49,536 nucleotides of DNA, from NCBI GenBank assembly GCA_017550405.1, contig JAFZPH010000009.1, positions 1-49,536 on the forward strand, written 5' to 3'. Under the pieces are notes generated by a model that ran no database searches, was not told the DNA's origin, and worked only from the letters and a program-made list of their open reading frames with translations. Shown piece by piece: positions 34,797 to 44,385 of this stretch. Origin of the DNA: Bacteroidales bacterium (GTDB lineage Bacteria; Bacteroidota; Bacteroidia; Bacteroidales; P3). Both the position numbers and the translations under genes were made by a program. Position 1 is the first letter of the stretch. Each line of letters begins with the position of its first letter.

Positions 34797-36983
34797 ATGA
34801 AACATCCATTTACAGTCTTGTTATTTATCCTGCTGGCCGCCACCACAGCGGCTCAGACCCCCGATGTCGACAATGCGAAGGCAACAGCATGGAGACACGC
34901 CCTGCACCATCGCAACCAGTACCAGCCTACCGAGAAACGCCATATTCCCGTGGCAGCAACACCCACCGAGACCAAGGGAACAACCGCCCTGCCGACAGAC
35001 AGGGTATGGTTCCCGGGCGAATGGGAGGAGGTAAAAGCCGTGGTGGTGACGCCATACTATCTGTACCGACCCGCCAACCAACCACAGAACGACTCCTACT
35101 CGGCCGAGCCCATCTTCCGAGGCTTGGCGGAGTATTACCAATACAGCAATGGACGGGGTTGGGTGTCGACAGGAGAGTACGGCCCGTACGTCAGTATCAT
35201 AGACACTTCGAGCCGTTTCGGACGAGTGTTTTTCAACCTGATGGACGGTATACAACAAGGGCACGCCGAGGCGTGGGTGCGTGTTGAACGCCCCGCCGAC
35301 ACAGCCACGGTACTGCGTACACTGGCCAGAATGCGGCTACGGCACGACAGCGTGCGGTTCATCATCGCCCCGGGCAACTCGTTCTGGATGCGCGACTGCG
35401 GCCCCATCTGTTTCTACCATGGCGACCGCGACAGTCTAGCCATGCTCGATTTCACCTACTACACACACCGCAATCTGGACGACTCGCTGCCTTCCTTTAT
35501 CTATCAGCAAACGGGCATCCCCAACTACAGCACCACAATCGAGTTTGAAGGGGGCAACTGTCTGGTGGACGGTGCCGGCGCATTGATTACTAGCGACCGT
35601 ATATATCGAGCAAACGGCGACACCGTGGGTCCTGTAACTTGGGATGGCCACAACCCCTCCAGCATCCATTACCAGCGCAAGGAGCCTCTCTCCCCCAATG
35701 CCACCCGCCAGGCTATGGCCAGCCTCATCGGCCAGCGGGCCACCCATGTCATGCCTGCCTTTCAATACGATGGGGGGACAGGCCACATCGACCTATATGC
35801 CGACATGTGTGAAGAGAACGGTTTCGTATTCTCAAGGATGCCCGAGCGTTACAGCGACTGGGACGATTATGCCACGGGGCAGCGCAACATCGACACACTA
35901 TGCTCCTACCCCTCCCTGTTCAACCGTCCCTACTATGGGTCCGACATTCCTTTCCCCTCAAAAGAAAACGGCCGGCCTTTTGCCGACCAGGACGAGTACA
36001 ACAAATCTTACACTCGCTCATACAGCAACCACATCATTGTCAACAATCTGATTATCCAGCCCTGCTATTCGAATGTGGTGAACGGTCTCCCCAGCGAGAG
36101 TTGGGATCTGGAAAACATCAAGCAGATGAAAGAGGCGTATCCGGGCTATACATTCTATTGCATTGATGTGCGCACATTCAACGGAATGGGGGGAGCTATT
36201 CACTGCATCACCAAACAGATACCCGCCGACAACCCCGTCCGCATTCTGCACAAGAGCGTAGTGGGCAACGCCAGCGACATGCACGGCAACGACATTCCCG
36301 TCAGTGCCATTGTCACCAACCGCGACGGTATAGCCCACGCCGAATGCATCTACCGCATCGGCGGGTCCGAGTGGGACACGCTGCGCCTTGCCGCCAACGG
36401 CAACAAATTCTCCGCCCGCATCCCCACGGCAGGCATCGTGGATGGATTCACCGACTCTACTGTCACTAACCTCGACACCACCGTCACCGTGGATTATTAC
36501 CTCAGTGCCACCACCACAACAGGCAAGACTGTCACCAAGCCCATGACGGCAAGGCAGGGCGGATACTACACGTTTTATTTCGACAACACCCGTCCCCCGA
36601 TAGACAGCAGCCGCTACGACTTCGACACCGTCAACTGGCCAATGAACGACATCACCTTTGCCTTCGACTCCCGACACACCTCACACGACACCAGTTCGGC
36701 TCCACATCTGCTGACTGCCATCCATCAAATGGAGTCAGGCATTGGGCAGTTCTATCCCAATCCGGCTGAGCACCAAGCCAGCATCGCCATCGATTTGGGT
36801 GAGGGTTCTGCATGCAGCGTGATGCTGTACGACAACCTAGGGCGCACCGTCCACCGCTGCACTCTGCAATCCACAGACGGCATCCACTTCAGTGTGCACA
36901 CCGAGGGACTGCCATCAGGCATCTATACCGCTGTTTTCCAATGCGGCAACCATTGTGTGATACGACGGCTTGCTGTAAAGTGA
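34797..36983 (+). CDS. T9SS-exported peptidylarginine deiminase-like protein (PPAD family)
   Basis: The protein has 728 residues from ATG 34797, with signal peptide MKHPFTVLLFILLAATTAAQ. The body follows the agmatine/peptidylarginine deiminase fold (PF04371), in which a Cys converts arginine to citrulline. Expected active-site residues are in order: Asp200 (WMRDCGP), His330 and Asp332 (GTGHIDLY), Asn411 (YSNHIIVNN) and nucleophile Cys470 (GGAIHCITKQ). An Ig-like domain (~490-590) and a type-A T9SS sorting domain (~655-728, QFYPNPAEHQASIAI...LPSGIYTAVF) follow, the same order as Porphyromonas PPAD. Of the two arginines that bind the substrate carboxylate there, the first aligns with Thr223 and the second with Arg225 (by eye). 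Surface or secreted citrullination is inferred. Confidence 0.8.
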   Translation: MKHPFTVLLFILLAATTAAQTPDVDNAKATAWRHALHHRNQYQPTEKRHIPVAATPTETKGTTALPTDRVWFPGEWEEVKAVVVTPYYLYRPANQPQNDSYSAEPIFRGLAEYYQYSNGRGWVSTGEYGPYVSIIDTSSRFGRVFFNLMDGIQQGHAEAWVRVERPADTATVLRTLARMRLRHDSVRFIIAPGNSFWMRDCGPICFYHGDRDSLAMLDFTYYTHRNLDDSLPSFIYQQTGIPNYSTTIEFEGGNCLVDGAGALITSDRIYRANGDTVGPVTWDGHNPSSIHYQRKEPLSPNATRQAMASLIGQRATHVMPAFQYDGGTGHIDLYADMCEENGFVFSRMPERYSDWDDYATGQRNIDTLCSYPSLFNRPYYGSDIPFPSKENGRPFADQDEYNKSYTRSYSNHIIVNNLIIQPCYSNVVNGLPSESWDLENIKQMKEAYPGYTFYCIDVRTFNGMGGAIHCITKQIPADNPVRILHKSVVGNASDMHGNDIPVSAIVTNRDGIAHAECIYRIGGSEWDTLRLAANGNKFSARIPTAGIVDGFTDSTVTNLDTTVTVDYYLSATTTTGKTVTKPMTARQGGYYTFYFDNTRPPIDSSRYDFDTVNWPMNDITFAFDSRHTSHDTSSAPHLLTAIHQMESGIGQFYPNPAEHQASIAIDLGEGSACSVMLYDNLGRTVHRCTLQSTDGIHFSVHTEGLPSGIYTAVFQCGNHCVIRRLAVK

Positions 36984-37105
36984 CACCCCGTTTTTTGGTG
37001 TAAGAAGGCTGATATATTGCCATACCAACCATGCAATTACGACTTCACAAAAAGCACTTTGTCGAATTACATTAAGAAAAAAACAGATATATTTAAAAAA
37101 ATATG

Positions 37106-37113
37106 TATATTTG
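37106..37113 (+). promoter_or_regulatory. -7 element TATATTTG for the YDG-repeat/OmpA unit
   Basis: TATATTTG followed by CAAAATA lies 54 bp before ATG 37168. Confidence 0.7.
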
Positions 37114-37167
37114 CAAAATAATAACAAACTGCTTAAGAAATAGCAACAATAATTAAAACAATAAATT

Positions 37168-39117
37168 ATGGCAAAGTATCATCTTTTTTCGGCATCAACT
37201 GCCAAGAAACATGCACTATCGCTATTGTGCATGATGTGCCTCGTTGTCTCCCCTATGTGGTCGCAGACAACCCGGCTGTTAATCAGCAGCGACGACCCCA
37301 CAACGGTCGATTCCACCAAAGTGTATGACGGCAACACCACTGCCCATGTCAATCATGTGGGTGCACTGATTGGTGTGGAGGCAACTCACGCCAATGTGAC
37401 CTTGAATGCCATCGCCAACTACATCTCTCCCAATGTCGATGGCCTCAACAGGATTGTGGTAACTTACTCCCTCTCCGGCTCGGATTCGAGCTATTATCTG
37501 CCTCCTTTCAACGACACATTGCCCGGTGGCATTACCGCAAAGCCGTTGACTGTGATGGGCACCACCATCGACACTGCCAAAGTGTACAACCGCGGAGTAA
37601 TGTTGAACATCTCTGCCCCCGGCACACTGTACGGTACTGTTGAGGGCGACGATGTCCACCTCTCGGCCATGGCCCGCTTTGCCGACCCCAATGTGGGAGT
37701 CGACAAAGATGTCGCCGTCACCTACAGCTTGTACGGCACCAGCGCATCCAACTATGTTGTTCCTGCCGGTTTCACCCATGTGGCCGACATCCTGCCCGCA
37801 GTCATCAATGCTCCTGTTGCCACCGTTGCCACGGGCAAAGAGTATGACGGCACCATCACTTGCCCCGTCATCGACTACGGCACTATCGAAGGTGTACTCG
37901 CTGGCGACACGGTCACCCACCTTGTCACAGCTTCTTTCACCGACCCCAATGTAGGCATGATGAAGAGAGTAAACATCTATTACTTCCTGCAGGGTCCCCA
38001 GAGCAGAAACTACACCATCTCCGTGCCCGACACCGCCGGTGCCAGCTCCGCCTTCTCATCCATCTATGGCCGCACCATCAAAGCTGACGGCTATATCATC
38101 AGAACCGATAAGACCTACGACGGCACCGACATCGCCGAAGTACTTGTCCCCGCTACCGCCACCAATCTGGTCGGCAACGACATTGTCAACCTTACCACCA
38201 CCGCCCATTACGACTCCCCCGCTGTTGGCAACAACAAGCCAATCACCGTTCACTTCACCATCGATGGCGAAAATGCAGGCAACTACCTGGCTCCCGCCGA
38301 CGAGCTTTATGGGTTGCGCGGCTCCATCATCCCCGCCACCATCATCGACACCAATACAGGCGATCATGGCATTATAGCCCTCTCCACCAGATACTGTCAG
38401 GGCGATGAAGCCAACCTGGGCGTCCATATCCTCCAGGGCGCTCCCACCTTCTACACCCTCCGATTCTCCGAGGAAGCCCTCGCTCAGGGCTTCGCCGACG
38501 TCACCGTACCCGTCAACTTCGTAGAAGGCCAGACCTCGGTGAATGTAGCCTTCGACATCCCCTTCGATTGCAAAGAAGGCAACTATAGCGTAGTCATCTC
38601 CCTTGGAAACAAACTTTACAACATGATCTCCACCACCTGGTTTTTCTCCGTCAACATGTCCAACTCCTATCTCGTTGCCGCTTTCGACGATGTTGTCAGC
38701 ATTGACAACCGCGAGAACCGCTTCAACACCTTCCAGTGGTACCGCAACAACGAGGCCATCGAAGGAGCCACCAAACCCTACTATCAGGACCCCCGTGGCT
38801 ATCTCGAAGGAGCCTACTCCCTCCTGGTGAACAAAGGCACCGACGACGAACACTACATCTGCCCCCTCAATTTCTACACCCACGATGTGAAGAAGACCGT
38901 CACCACCAACCCGAACCCCGTAATCAACACCACCAAGGTTAAAGTCTCCGGTTTCGAGAACGAGCAGCACCTGCTCACCATCTTCAACAGCTACGGTGCC
39001 ACCCTGCTGCGCACCACCTTCAACGGCGAAGAGTATGAAATCGACATGTCCTCCATGCCTCACGGCACATACATGATCAGTGTCGACGGACTCACAACCA
39101 AAACCGTTAAGCTGTAA
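37168..39117 (+). CDS. YDG-repeat T9SS cargo protein
   Basis: The protein has 649 residues. The signal segment (SLLCMMCLVVSPMWSQ) ends near residue 33. Four repeats of ~85-90 residues contain the K-x-YDG-type motif (TKVYDGNTTAHV, AKVYNRGVMLNI with YDG degenerate, GKEYDGTITCPV, DKTYDGTDIAEV). Each is followed by the DPNVG...V-YSL...NY core of YDG domains. A ~150-residue beta region (DHGIIALSTRYCQGDEANLG onward) and a type-A T9SS C-terminal domain (TTNPNPVINTTKVKV...LFTIFNSYGA-like, MPHGTYMISV) follow. It is probably a surface structural or adhesive protein. It is cotranscribed with the OmpA gene 42 bp downstream. Confidence 0.82.
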   Translation: MAKYHLFSASTAKKHALSLLCMMCLVVSPMWSQTTRLLISSDDPTTVDSTKVYDGNTTAHVNHVGALIGVEATHANVTLNAIANYISPNVDGLNRIVVTYSLSGSDSSYYLPPFNDTLPGGITAKPLTVMGTTIDTAKVYNRGVMLNISAPGTLYGTVEGDDVHLSAMARFADPNVGVDKDVAVTYSLYGTSASNYVVPAGFTHVADILPAVINAPVATVATGKEYDGTITCPVIDYGTIEGVLAGDTVTHLVTASFTDPNVGMMKRVNIYYFLQGPQSRNYTISVPDTAGASSAFSSIYGRTIKADGYIIRTDKTYDGTDIAEVLVPATATNLVGNDIVNLTTTAHYDSPAVGNNKPITVHFTIDGENAGNYLAPADELYGLRGSIIPATIIDTNTGDHGIIALSTRYCQGDEANLGVHILQGAPTFYTLRFSEEALAQGFADVTVPVNFVEGQTSVNVAFDIPFDCKEGNYSVVISLGNKLYNMISTTWFFSVNMSNSYLVAAFDDVVSIDNRENRFNTFQWYRNNEAIEGATKPYYQDPRGYLEGAYSLLVNKGTDDEHYICPLNFYTHDVKKTVTTNPNPVINTTKVKVSGFENEQHLLTIFNSYGATLLRTTFNGEEYEIDMSSMPHGTYMISVDGLTTKTVKL

Positions 39118-39159
39118 CAACCACCTTCAATCATTAATGGCATTAATAATAGAATCGAT

Positions 39160-40749
39160 ATGAAAAAATTAATAACTGCAATCATGCTCCTGACGGCCAC
39201 CGTTGCCGTCTCGGCCCAGATGACGGACCACAACAACAACCTCCAGCTCTATGTTGGAGGAGGTGTGCATTCGATGCTCTACTCCCCCCTCGAGGGAAAC
39301 TACCACATCGGCTTCGGCGGTGTGGCAGGCATCCAATACCAATACATGTTCAACCACCACTGGGGACTCGGACTTGGCGTTGAGGCCAGTTATCTTTCCG
39401 CCTCAGCCAAGTACACCTACTCCATCGTCGACAAGCAAGTCATGCTCCCCGGCGCCACCTTCTATGCTGACGTCAACACCAACCTCTACAACTTCCGCGA
39501 AGCCCAGCGCGCCTTCCTCTTCAGTGTGCCCCTCGAAATCATCTTCCGCGCACCCATCAGCCCCAAAAGCGCCTTCCAGATGGGTCTGGGCGCCGCCCTC
39601 GACCTTCCCCGCTTTGGCAAGTATAAAGTGACCAACGGCAACTACTCCCGCTCCGCCTACATGCCCCGCACCAATGTCACCTACGAGGATATGCCCTCTC
39701 ACAACCTCGGCAAATACGAAGCCGGCAAACTGAACGGCAACCTCGACCTGCTCAACCTCACCTGGAGTGTCCTCGGCGACCTCGGCTTTGTAATCAACTG
39801 CAACGATGGTCTGGGCATCTACCTGGGTCTCTATGGCAAATACGGCTTCAACAACATCAACAACCTCAGCGAAGCCAAAGCCATTCAGCTCAACTATTCC
39901 AACGAGTACAACAACACCTTTGCCTCCGACCGCGTAAGCAAGGTCACCCCCCTCGAGGCCGGTATCAAGATTGCCCTGCGTATAGGCATGGGCCGCAGTG
40001 TTGACTGGAGAGAAATCGAAGCTGCCGAGGCTGCCGCTGCAGCTCAGGCCGAAGCCGACCGTCTTGCCGCCGAGGCTCAAGCCGAGGCCGAACGCAAAGC
40101 CGCCGAAGAGCGTGCCATTGCCGAAGCTATCGCCAAGGAGAAAGCAGCTGCCGAAGCACGCGCCAAAGCCGTAGCCGACTCCATCGCCCGCGAACGCGCT
40201 GCCGAACGTGCCAGCGCCGAGGCTCAGGCCAAGGCCCAGGCCGAAGCCCTGGCTAAAGCCAAGGCCGAGAAAGACTCCCTGGCCCGCGCCAAGGCCGAAG
40301 CCGAAGCCCGCGCCAAGGCTGAGGCTGCCGCCCGCGCAAAAGCCGAAGCCGAAGCTCGCGAACGTGCCCGCGCCGAACAGCGTGCCCGCGAGGAAGCCGC
40401 CTTTGTCGAAGGCTATAAAGATGTAGCCTACTTCGAAACAGCAAAAGACATGCCCATCTTCGGCCAGCTCAACGACGACTCTTGGGTCAACCTCAAGAAC
40501 ATCATGGATAAACATCCCGAGGTGAAAGTCACCATCACCGGCCACACCGACAACGTAGGCAGTGCCGCCTCCAACATGAAACTCTCGCAGAACCGTGCCA
40601 TCAACATCAAGAAGATGCTTGTCGAGCGTGGCATCCCCGCCGAACGCATCACCACTGTCGGCAAAGGCGAGAACGAACCCATCGAGAGCAACGCCACCCC
40701 CGAAGGCCGCGCCAAGAACCGCCGTATCGAAATCACCATCGGCAAATAA
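39160..40749 (+). CDS. OmpA-family protein with beta-barrel, long coiled coil and peptidoglycan-binding domain
   Basis: The protein has 529 residues with signal peptide MKKLITAIMLLTATVAVSAQ. Residues ~25-285 are an outer-membrane barrel (LQLYVGGGVHSMLYSP, GFGGVAGIQYQYMFNHHWGLGLGVEASYL, later LGIYLGLYGKYGF, AGIKIALRIGMG). Residues ~290-410 are an Ala/Glu/Arg/Lys coiled coil. Residues ~415-529 are an OmpA C-terminal domain (VKVTITGHTDNVGSAASNMKL, LSQNRAINIKKML, RAKNRRIEITI) that binds diaminopimelate peptidoglycan. Ordinary OmpA proteins have a short linker; here ~120 helical residues (up to ~18 nm if extended) could span the periplasm (inference). Confidence 0.88.
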   Translation: MKKLITAIMLLTATVAVSAQMTDHNNNLQLYVGGGVHSMLYSPLEGNYHIGFGGVAGIQYQYMFNHHWGLGLGVEASYLSASAKYTYSIVDKQVMLPGATFYADVNTNLYNFREAQRAFLFSVPLEIIFRAPISPKSAFQMGLGAALDLPRFGKYKVTNGNYSRSAYMPRTNVTYEDMPSHNLGKYEAGKLNGNLDLLNLTWSVLGDLGFVINCNDGLGIYLGLYGKYGFNNINNLSEAKAIQLNYSNEYNNTFASDRVSKVTPLEAGIKIALRIGMGRSVDWREIEAAEAAAAAQAEADRLAAEAQAEAERKAAEERAIAEAIAKEKAAAEARAKAVADSIARERAAERASAEAQAKAQAEALAKAKAEKDSLARAKAEAEARAKAEAAARAKAEAEARERARAEQRAREEAAFVEGYKDVAYFETAKDMPIFGQLNDDSWVNLKNIMDKHPEVKVTITGHTDNVGSAASNMKLSQNRAINIKKMLVERGIPAERITTVGKGENEPIESNATPEGRAKNRRIEITIGK

Positions 40750-40784
40750 CAGCCCCCTGCGCTGCCTCACAGCGCAGCATCAAC

Positions 40785-40827
40785 ACAGAGACCGCATCCC
40801 GCTACGGGGCGGTCTCTGTTATTATTT
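40785..40827 (+). terminator. Rho-independent terminator after the OmpA gene
   Basis: ACAGAGACCGC (40785-40795) pairs with GCGGTCTCTGT (40809-40819), followed by TATTATTT. A GCGCTG/CAGCGC hairpin also lies just upstream at about 40759-40775. Confidence 0.8.
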
Positions 40828-41164
40828 ACCCTAGTCGGTCATGCAGAGACCAAATCCTCCGGCAATGACTCAACGGCCCAACCAAAACTCAATATGTCAA
40901 ACATCTCTGGTACACAACCCTCCTGTCACTCCTACACTCGCATTTCCGATTGCAAAGATACACTGTGCCATCCTATACCCAATCACTCACTTCCTCTCCT
41001 ATCCCTCCAATTCCCCTATCTGCCTCCTCCACACACACTAGTCTTCATATCCCGACAACCTGGAAAAAAAATTAACACTACTATAACCCCATGATTAAAC
41101 AGCACTTATCAAGAAATTGGTTAAATAAACCATTCATTTTTTTTACTATTCCAAAAAAAATATG
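40828..41164. other. Gene-free spacer with an orphan minus-strand promoter motif
   Basis: This is a pyrimidine-rich plus-strand sequence without a credible gene. The minus strand has a perfect TATCTTTG followed by CAAT at 40953-40960, pointing toward the OmpA terminator, with no ORF downstream on that strand. Confidence 0.45.
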
Positions 41165-41172
41165 TACTTTTG
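41165..41172 (+). promoter_or_regulatory. -7 element TACTTTTG
   Basis: TACTTTTG followed by CAAAAAG lies 99 bp before ATG 41272, giving a ~90-base leader. Confidence 0.65.
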
Positions 41173-41271
41173 CAAAAAGAAATGATAAGGCATTTCAATG
41201 CAAGTTCACGGGTTCGCCTTGCTTGAACTGCCACCAGATGTTGATTGAACCCGACCGAACAATCATACGCC

Positions 41272-42780
41272 ATGAAAAAAACAACTTTTTGGGCTCTGCT
41301 CTTCACCGCTTTCACCTGCATCCACTGCTTCGGGCAGCCTCTCAGCAATATCTATTCCTATCCCTCCGAGCAAGGCACAAACCTGCACATCCGCTCGCTC
41401 AATGCCGGGAAGGACCTGATTTACCACTGCACCAACACCATCTACCACACTTTCCTCTGCCAACCCGACCTTTTTTACTTTTCAAACTTAAACATGAATA
41501 TGTACAAATACTCCATCCCCCTGTTGGCCGACATAAATGGAGGCGTCAACTACACCGTGGCCGACATGCATGTGGTGGGAAACGTCTGCTACATCTGCGG
41601 CAAAATGACCAGCACTGTGGGGTCGCATTGGGGCGGTTCAGGATATGTTTATGACTACGAAGACAATGGCTATTTTGCACGCATCGACCTCGACAGCATC
41701 TCCAAAGTCATCGTCACAATCCACCCCCTTGCCGACAGCACCTCCCGCAGCCTGCAGCCTTCACCCAATATCAAAATCAGCTTCTGCAAACTGCCTTACA
41801 CCAAGGAGGTGTCGAAAATGTGCGTCAGTGTATCTGGTGGCGACACACTCATCGCCCTTGTTGGCCGGAGTTCGGATTCCCCTGCCGGCCCCTGCCTGAC
41901 GGCCTTGAAAAAAAATGCCACCAACTGGAAACACCAATGGATCAAAGTGAATGACCCGTTGGAGTATTTCACCGATGTCGTTTTCACAAGCAAGAGCCTG
42001 TTCACCGCCTCCCGGTTCGAGGACGACCACTACTCTTTGGGGGTGCGTTTCGTCAACATCGCGGAACTCTTCGAGGCCTACAACTCAACCGAATTCAAAA
42101 CCCTCAACAAGTTCAACACACAAGGCATGTACTACGGCAGCGTCGAACCCACATGGCGCCTCAACGACGACCCCATACACATGGTTGCCATCCCCGGCGA
42201 TAATGACGTTGTTCTGGGTCACGAAGGACGTTTTTATCCCCAAGGCCACGATTACTTCTACGAAGATATTTGTTTATATTACATCTCTGGTGATCAATCG
42301 AATGTGACTATGACCAATGCCTTCTCTCTCAATTGCCATCCTAGCGAGGAAAGGTTTTTCTTCGACATGCAGTACATCCCCGAGCAGTCGTGCATCGGTG
42401 TCCTCGGTTCTGTACTCGAAGGCATCTTCCACGATACTTACCTCTCGCTTTTCAATTGGTCCACCACTGTCCACGTGGCCCACTTGTGGACCGACAAGGC
42501 CGTGGCCATGGATGTCCACAACGGCAGGGTATCTCTCCTCGGGAACAGAACATCCAACAACGCCCTTTTCCACTACCGCGAGATGGGTTCCCTGATCAAC
42601 CAGCCACCGCAGTGTGTCCTGCAAGATATGAGTTACTCTCGAAAGATATATGGGAATGCCGCACTTACAACATCGGAATCAGACCTCTCACACACCATTA
42701 ACTATCCTCATCCAGATTGGCGTTTCAACTTTCGGGTCACACCCACCACGGTCGAAAGCTCCGCTGTATGCCACGAATAA
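41272..42780 (+). CDS. Exported protein of unknown function
   Basis: The protein has 502 residues from ATG 41272 (MKKTTFWALLFTAFTCIHCFGQ signal peptide); ATG 41245 would add a non-signal extension. The rest is beta-rich with blade-like spacing (VADMHVVGNVCYICGKMTS, VCVSVSGGDTLIALVGRSS, DVVFTSKSLFTASRF, MVAIPGDNDVVLGHEGRF, GVLGSVLEGIFHDTYLSLF, DVHNGRVSLLGNRTSNNALFHYREMG). This suggests a beta-propeller (inference). No T9SS domain or lipobox is seen, so it may stay in the periplasm or be exported with a partner. The T9SS gene 59 bp downstream is probably in the same transcript. Confidence 0.65.
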   Translation: MKKTTFWALLFTAFTCIHCFGQPLSNIYSYPSEQGTNLHIRSLNAGKDLIYHCTNTIYHTFLCQPDLFYFSNLNMNMYKYSIPLLADINGGVNYTVADMHVVGNVCYICGKMTSTVGSHWGGSGYVYDYEDNGYFARIDLDSISKVIVTIHPLADSTSRSLQPSPNIKISFCKLPYTKEVSKMCVSVSGGDTLIALVGRSSDSPAGPCLTALKKNATNWKHQWIKVNDPLEYFTDVVFTSKSLFTASRFEDDHYSLGVRFVNIAELFEAYNSTEFKTLNKFNTQGMYYGSVEPTWRLNDDPIHMVAIPGDNDVVLGHEGRFYPQGHDYFYEDICLYYISGDQSNVTMTNAFSLNCHPSEERFFFDMQYIPEQSCIGVLGSVLEGIFHDTYLSLFNWSTTVHVAHLWTDKAVAMDVHNGRVSLLGNRTSNNALFHYREMGSLINQPPQCVLQDMSYSRKIYGNAALTTSESDLSHTINYPHPDWRFNFRVTPTTVESSAVCHE

Positions 42781-42839
42781 TGCCGCCGCACAGCTCTTAT
42801 ACAGCCCTTATAAAAACAACCTATAAAAAAACGACTACA

Positions 42840-44375
42840 ATGACCAAAAGAATTCTTTTTGCCTGCCTTAGTCTCATAGCCATTGTCCACCCTCTGGCAG
42901 CACAGACCCCCGACACCATTGCAAGTATCTACGGCCGTGTGCCGGGCTATCAATACACCTGGTGGTACGACACCAACTGCAATGCATTCTTCGACACCAA
43001 CAGCAATTGGCTGCAGAATCATGGAACCATCGGCCTTGTTGTAGGCGGCCCCGACCTATGGGATGACGATCGGATGATTCAAGGCTTTTCTGAAATGGTG
43101 GACCATCCGTCTGCCATTTCGTCAATCGGAGTCATCTGGAGGGACAAATCGCTCTATCCCGACATGAGGTATGGGTATCCCGTGGCCAGTTCGTCGCGTG
43201 TGCCCGAATACATCAAAATATTCCAGTTCGACAGTTTAGCGGACACCGTGTGGCTGCTCGACAGTGTACGGTGGGACACCGCCGAAGCCAAGATTCTAAA
43301 ACTGCCAAAACATTCCGACACTGCCAGATACGGTTTCTTCCCAGTCTATTTCTCCGAGATAAAACTCGACAGTCTGGAAAAGCCCATCGTGGTCGACTCC
43401 ATGTTCTTTCTTCTCTCTACACACTACAATGGTTATATAACCAATTTTGGCACAATACTTCACAATCCGATGGGGATTGCCTACTTCCTAATCCAGCCTG
43501 CCCATCACGTTCCTTATGATGGGACGAACGTCTGGTGCTATAACAATTGTGAGGGGCAGATCCCCCGGAGGCGGGAACTTCAGATGCCCAATAGTTGTCC
43601 GCCGGGGAGGACTTGCTGGCACGGCATCGATTACAGAGAGTGTGCTGGCCGCCAGTTGTATGGAGGCATATTGGTGAAGATTGACTATGCCAACCTCGAT
43701 GTGCGTTCAGCCGACACCAACATGGGCACTGCAGGCCCCGGCGGGAAACGCTCCATCAATGTCAGCCATCAAATCAAAGCCACTCCCAAGCTTGGCTACC
43801 GCTTCATATGCTGGAACGATGGCAACACCGACAACCCCCGTTCCGTACTGCTCGTACACGACACCACCCTGACGGCTATTTTTGCCTCGGCCGAACAGTT
43901 TGAAGTCATCGCCCAAAGCCACAACATCTATGGCCGGGTCACCGGCAGCGGTTTCTACTATATCGGCGACTCCGCCACCATCCAGGCGCATGTCCGCGTA
44001 CCGGGCTACCGCTTCCTGCACTGGAACGACCGCGTCACCACCAACCCCCGCAGCTTTGCCGTGACACAGGACACCATCTTCACCGCCTACTTCGTCCGTA
44101 ACCAGGGCATAGACGATAACGTCGCCGACAGCTCTATCTTCACCCTTTCTCCCAATCCTGCCCTTACCGAGGTCGAGGTTCGTATCGCCCCTGCCATTGC
44201 CAACCCCTCAGCCTGCCGCATCGCCTTGCGCGACGCCGAGGGCCGTCTGCACGCACTTGTCCCCGCCGAGGGCGAAACCACCACGCTCTCCACCGCTCAC
44301 CTCCCGGCAGGCGTCTACTTCGTCACTCTCACCACACCACAGGCCACCGCCACCCGCAGACTTATTGTGAATTGA
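42840..44375 (+). CDS. T9SS cargo protein with two InlB-type repeat domains
   Basis: The protein has 511 residues from ATG 42840, with signal peptide MTKRILFACLSLIAIVHPLAAQ. Residues ~30-270 are an unrecognised domain (YGRVPGYQYTWWYDTNCNAFFD...). Two Listeria/Bacteroides-type repeats follow with the W-N-D motif: YRFICWNDGNTDNPRSVLLV...TAIF and YRFLHWNDRVTTNPRSFAVT...TAYF. The end is a type-A T9SS sorting domain (FTLSPNPALTEVEVRI...HLPAGVYFVTL, final RRLIVN). It is probably surface-attached or secreted. The C-terminal ~200 residues are richer in GC than the N-terminal part. Confidence 0.75.
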   Translation: MTKRILFACLSLIAIVHPLAAQTPDTIASIYGRVPGYQYTWWYDTNCNAFFDTNSNWLQNHGTIGLVVGGPDLWDDDRMIQGFSEMVDHPSAISSIGVIWRDKSLYPDMRYGYPVASSSRVPEYIKIFQFDSLADTVWLLDSVRWDTAEAKILKLPKHSDTARYGFFPVYFSEIKLDSLEKPIVVDSMFFLLSTHYNGYITNFGTILHNPMGIAYFLIQPAHHVPYDGTNVWCYNNCEGQIPRRRELQMPNSCPPGRTCWHGIDYRECAGRQLYGGILVKIDYANLDVRSADTNMGTAGPGGKRSINVSHQIKATPKLGYRFICWNDGNTDNPRSVLLVHDTTLTAIFASAEQFEVIAQSHNIYGRVTGSGFYYIGDSATIQAHVRVPGYRFLHWNDRVTTNPRSFAVTQDTIFTAYFVRNQGIDDNVADSSIFTLSPNPALTEVEVRIAPAIANPSACRIALRDAEGRLHALVPAEGETTTLSTAHLPAGVYFVTLTTPQATATRRLIVN

Positions 44376-44385
44376 GAATTGAGAG

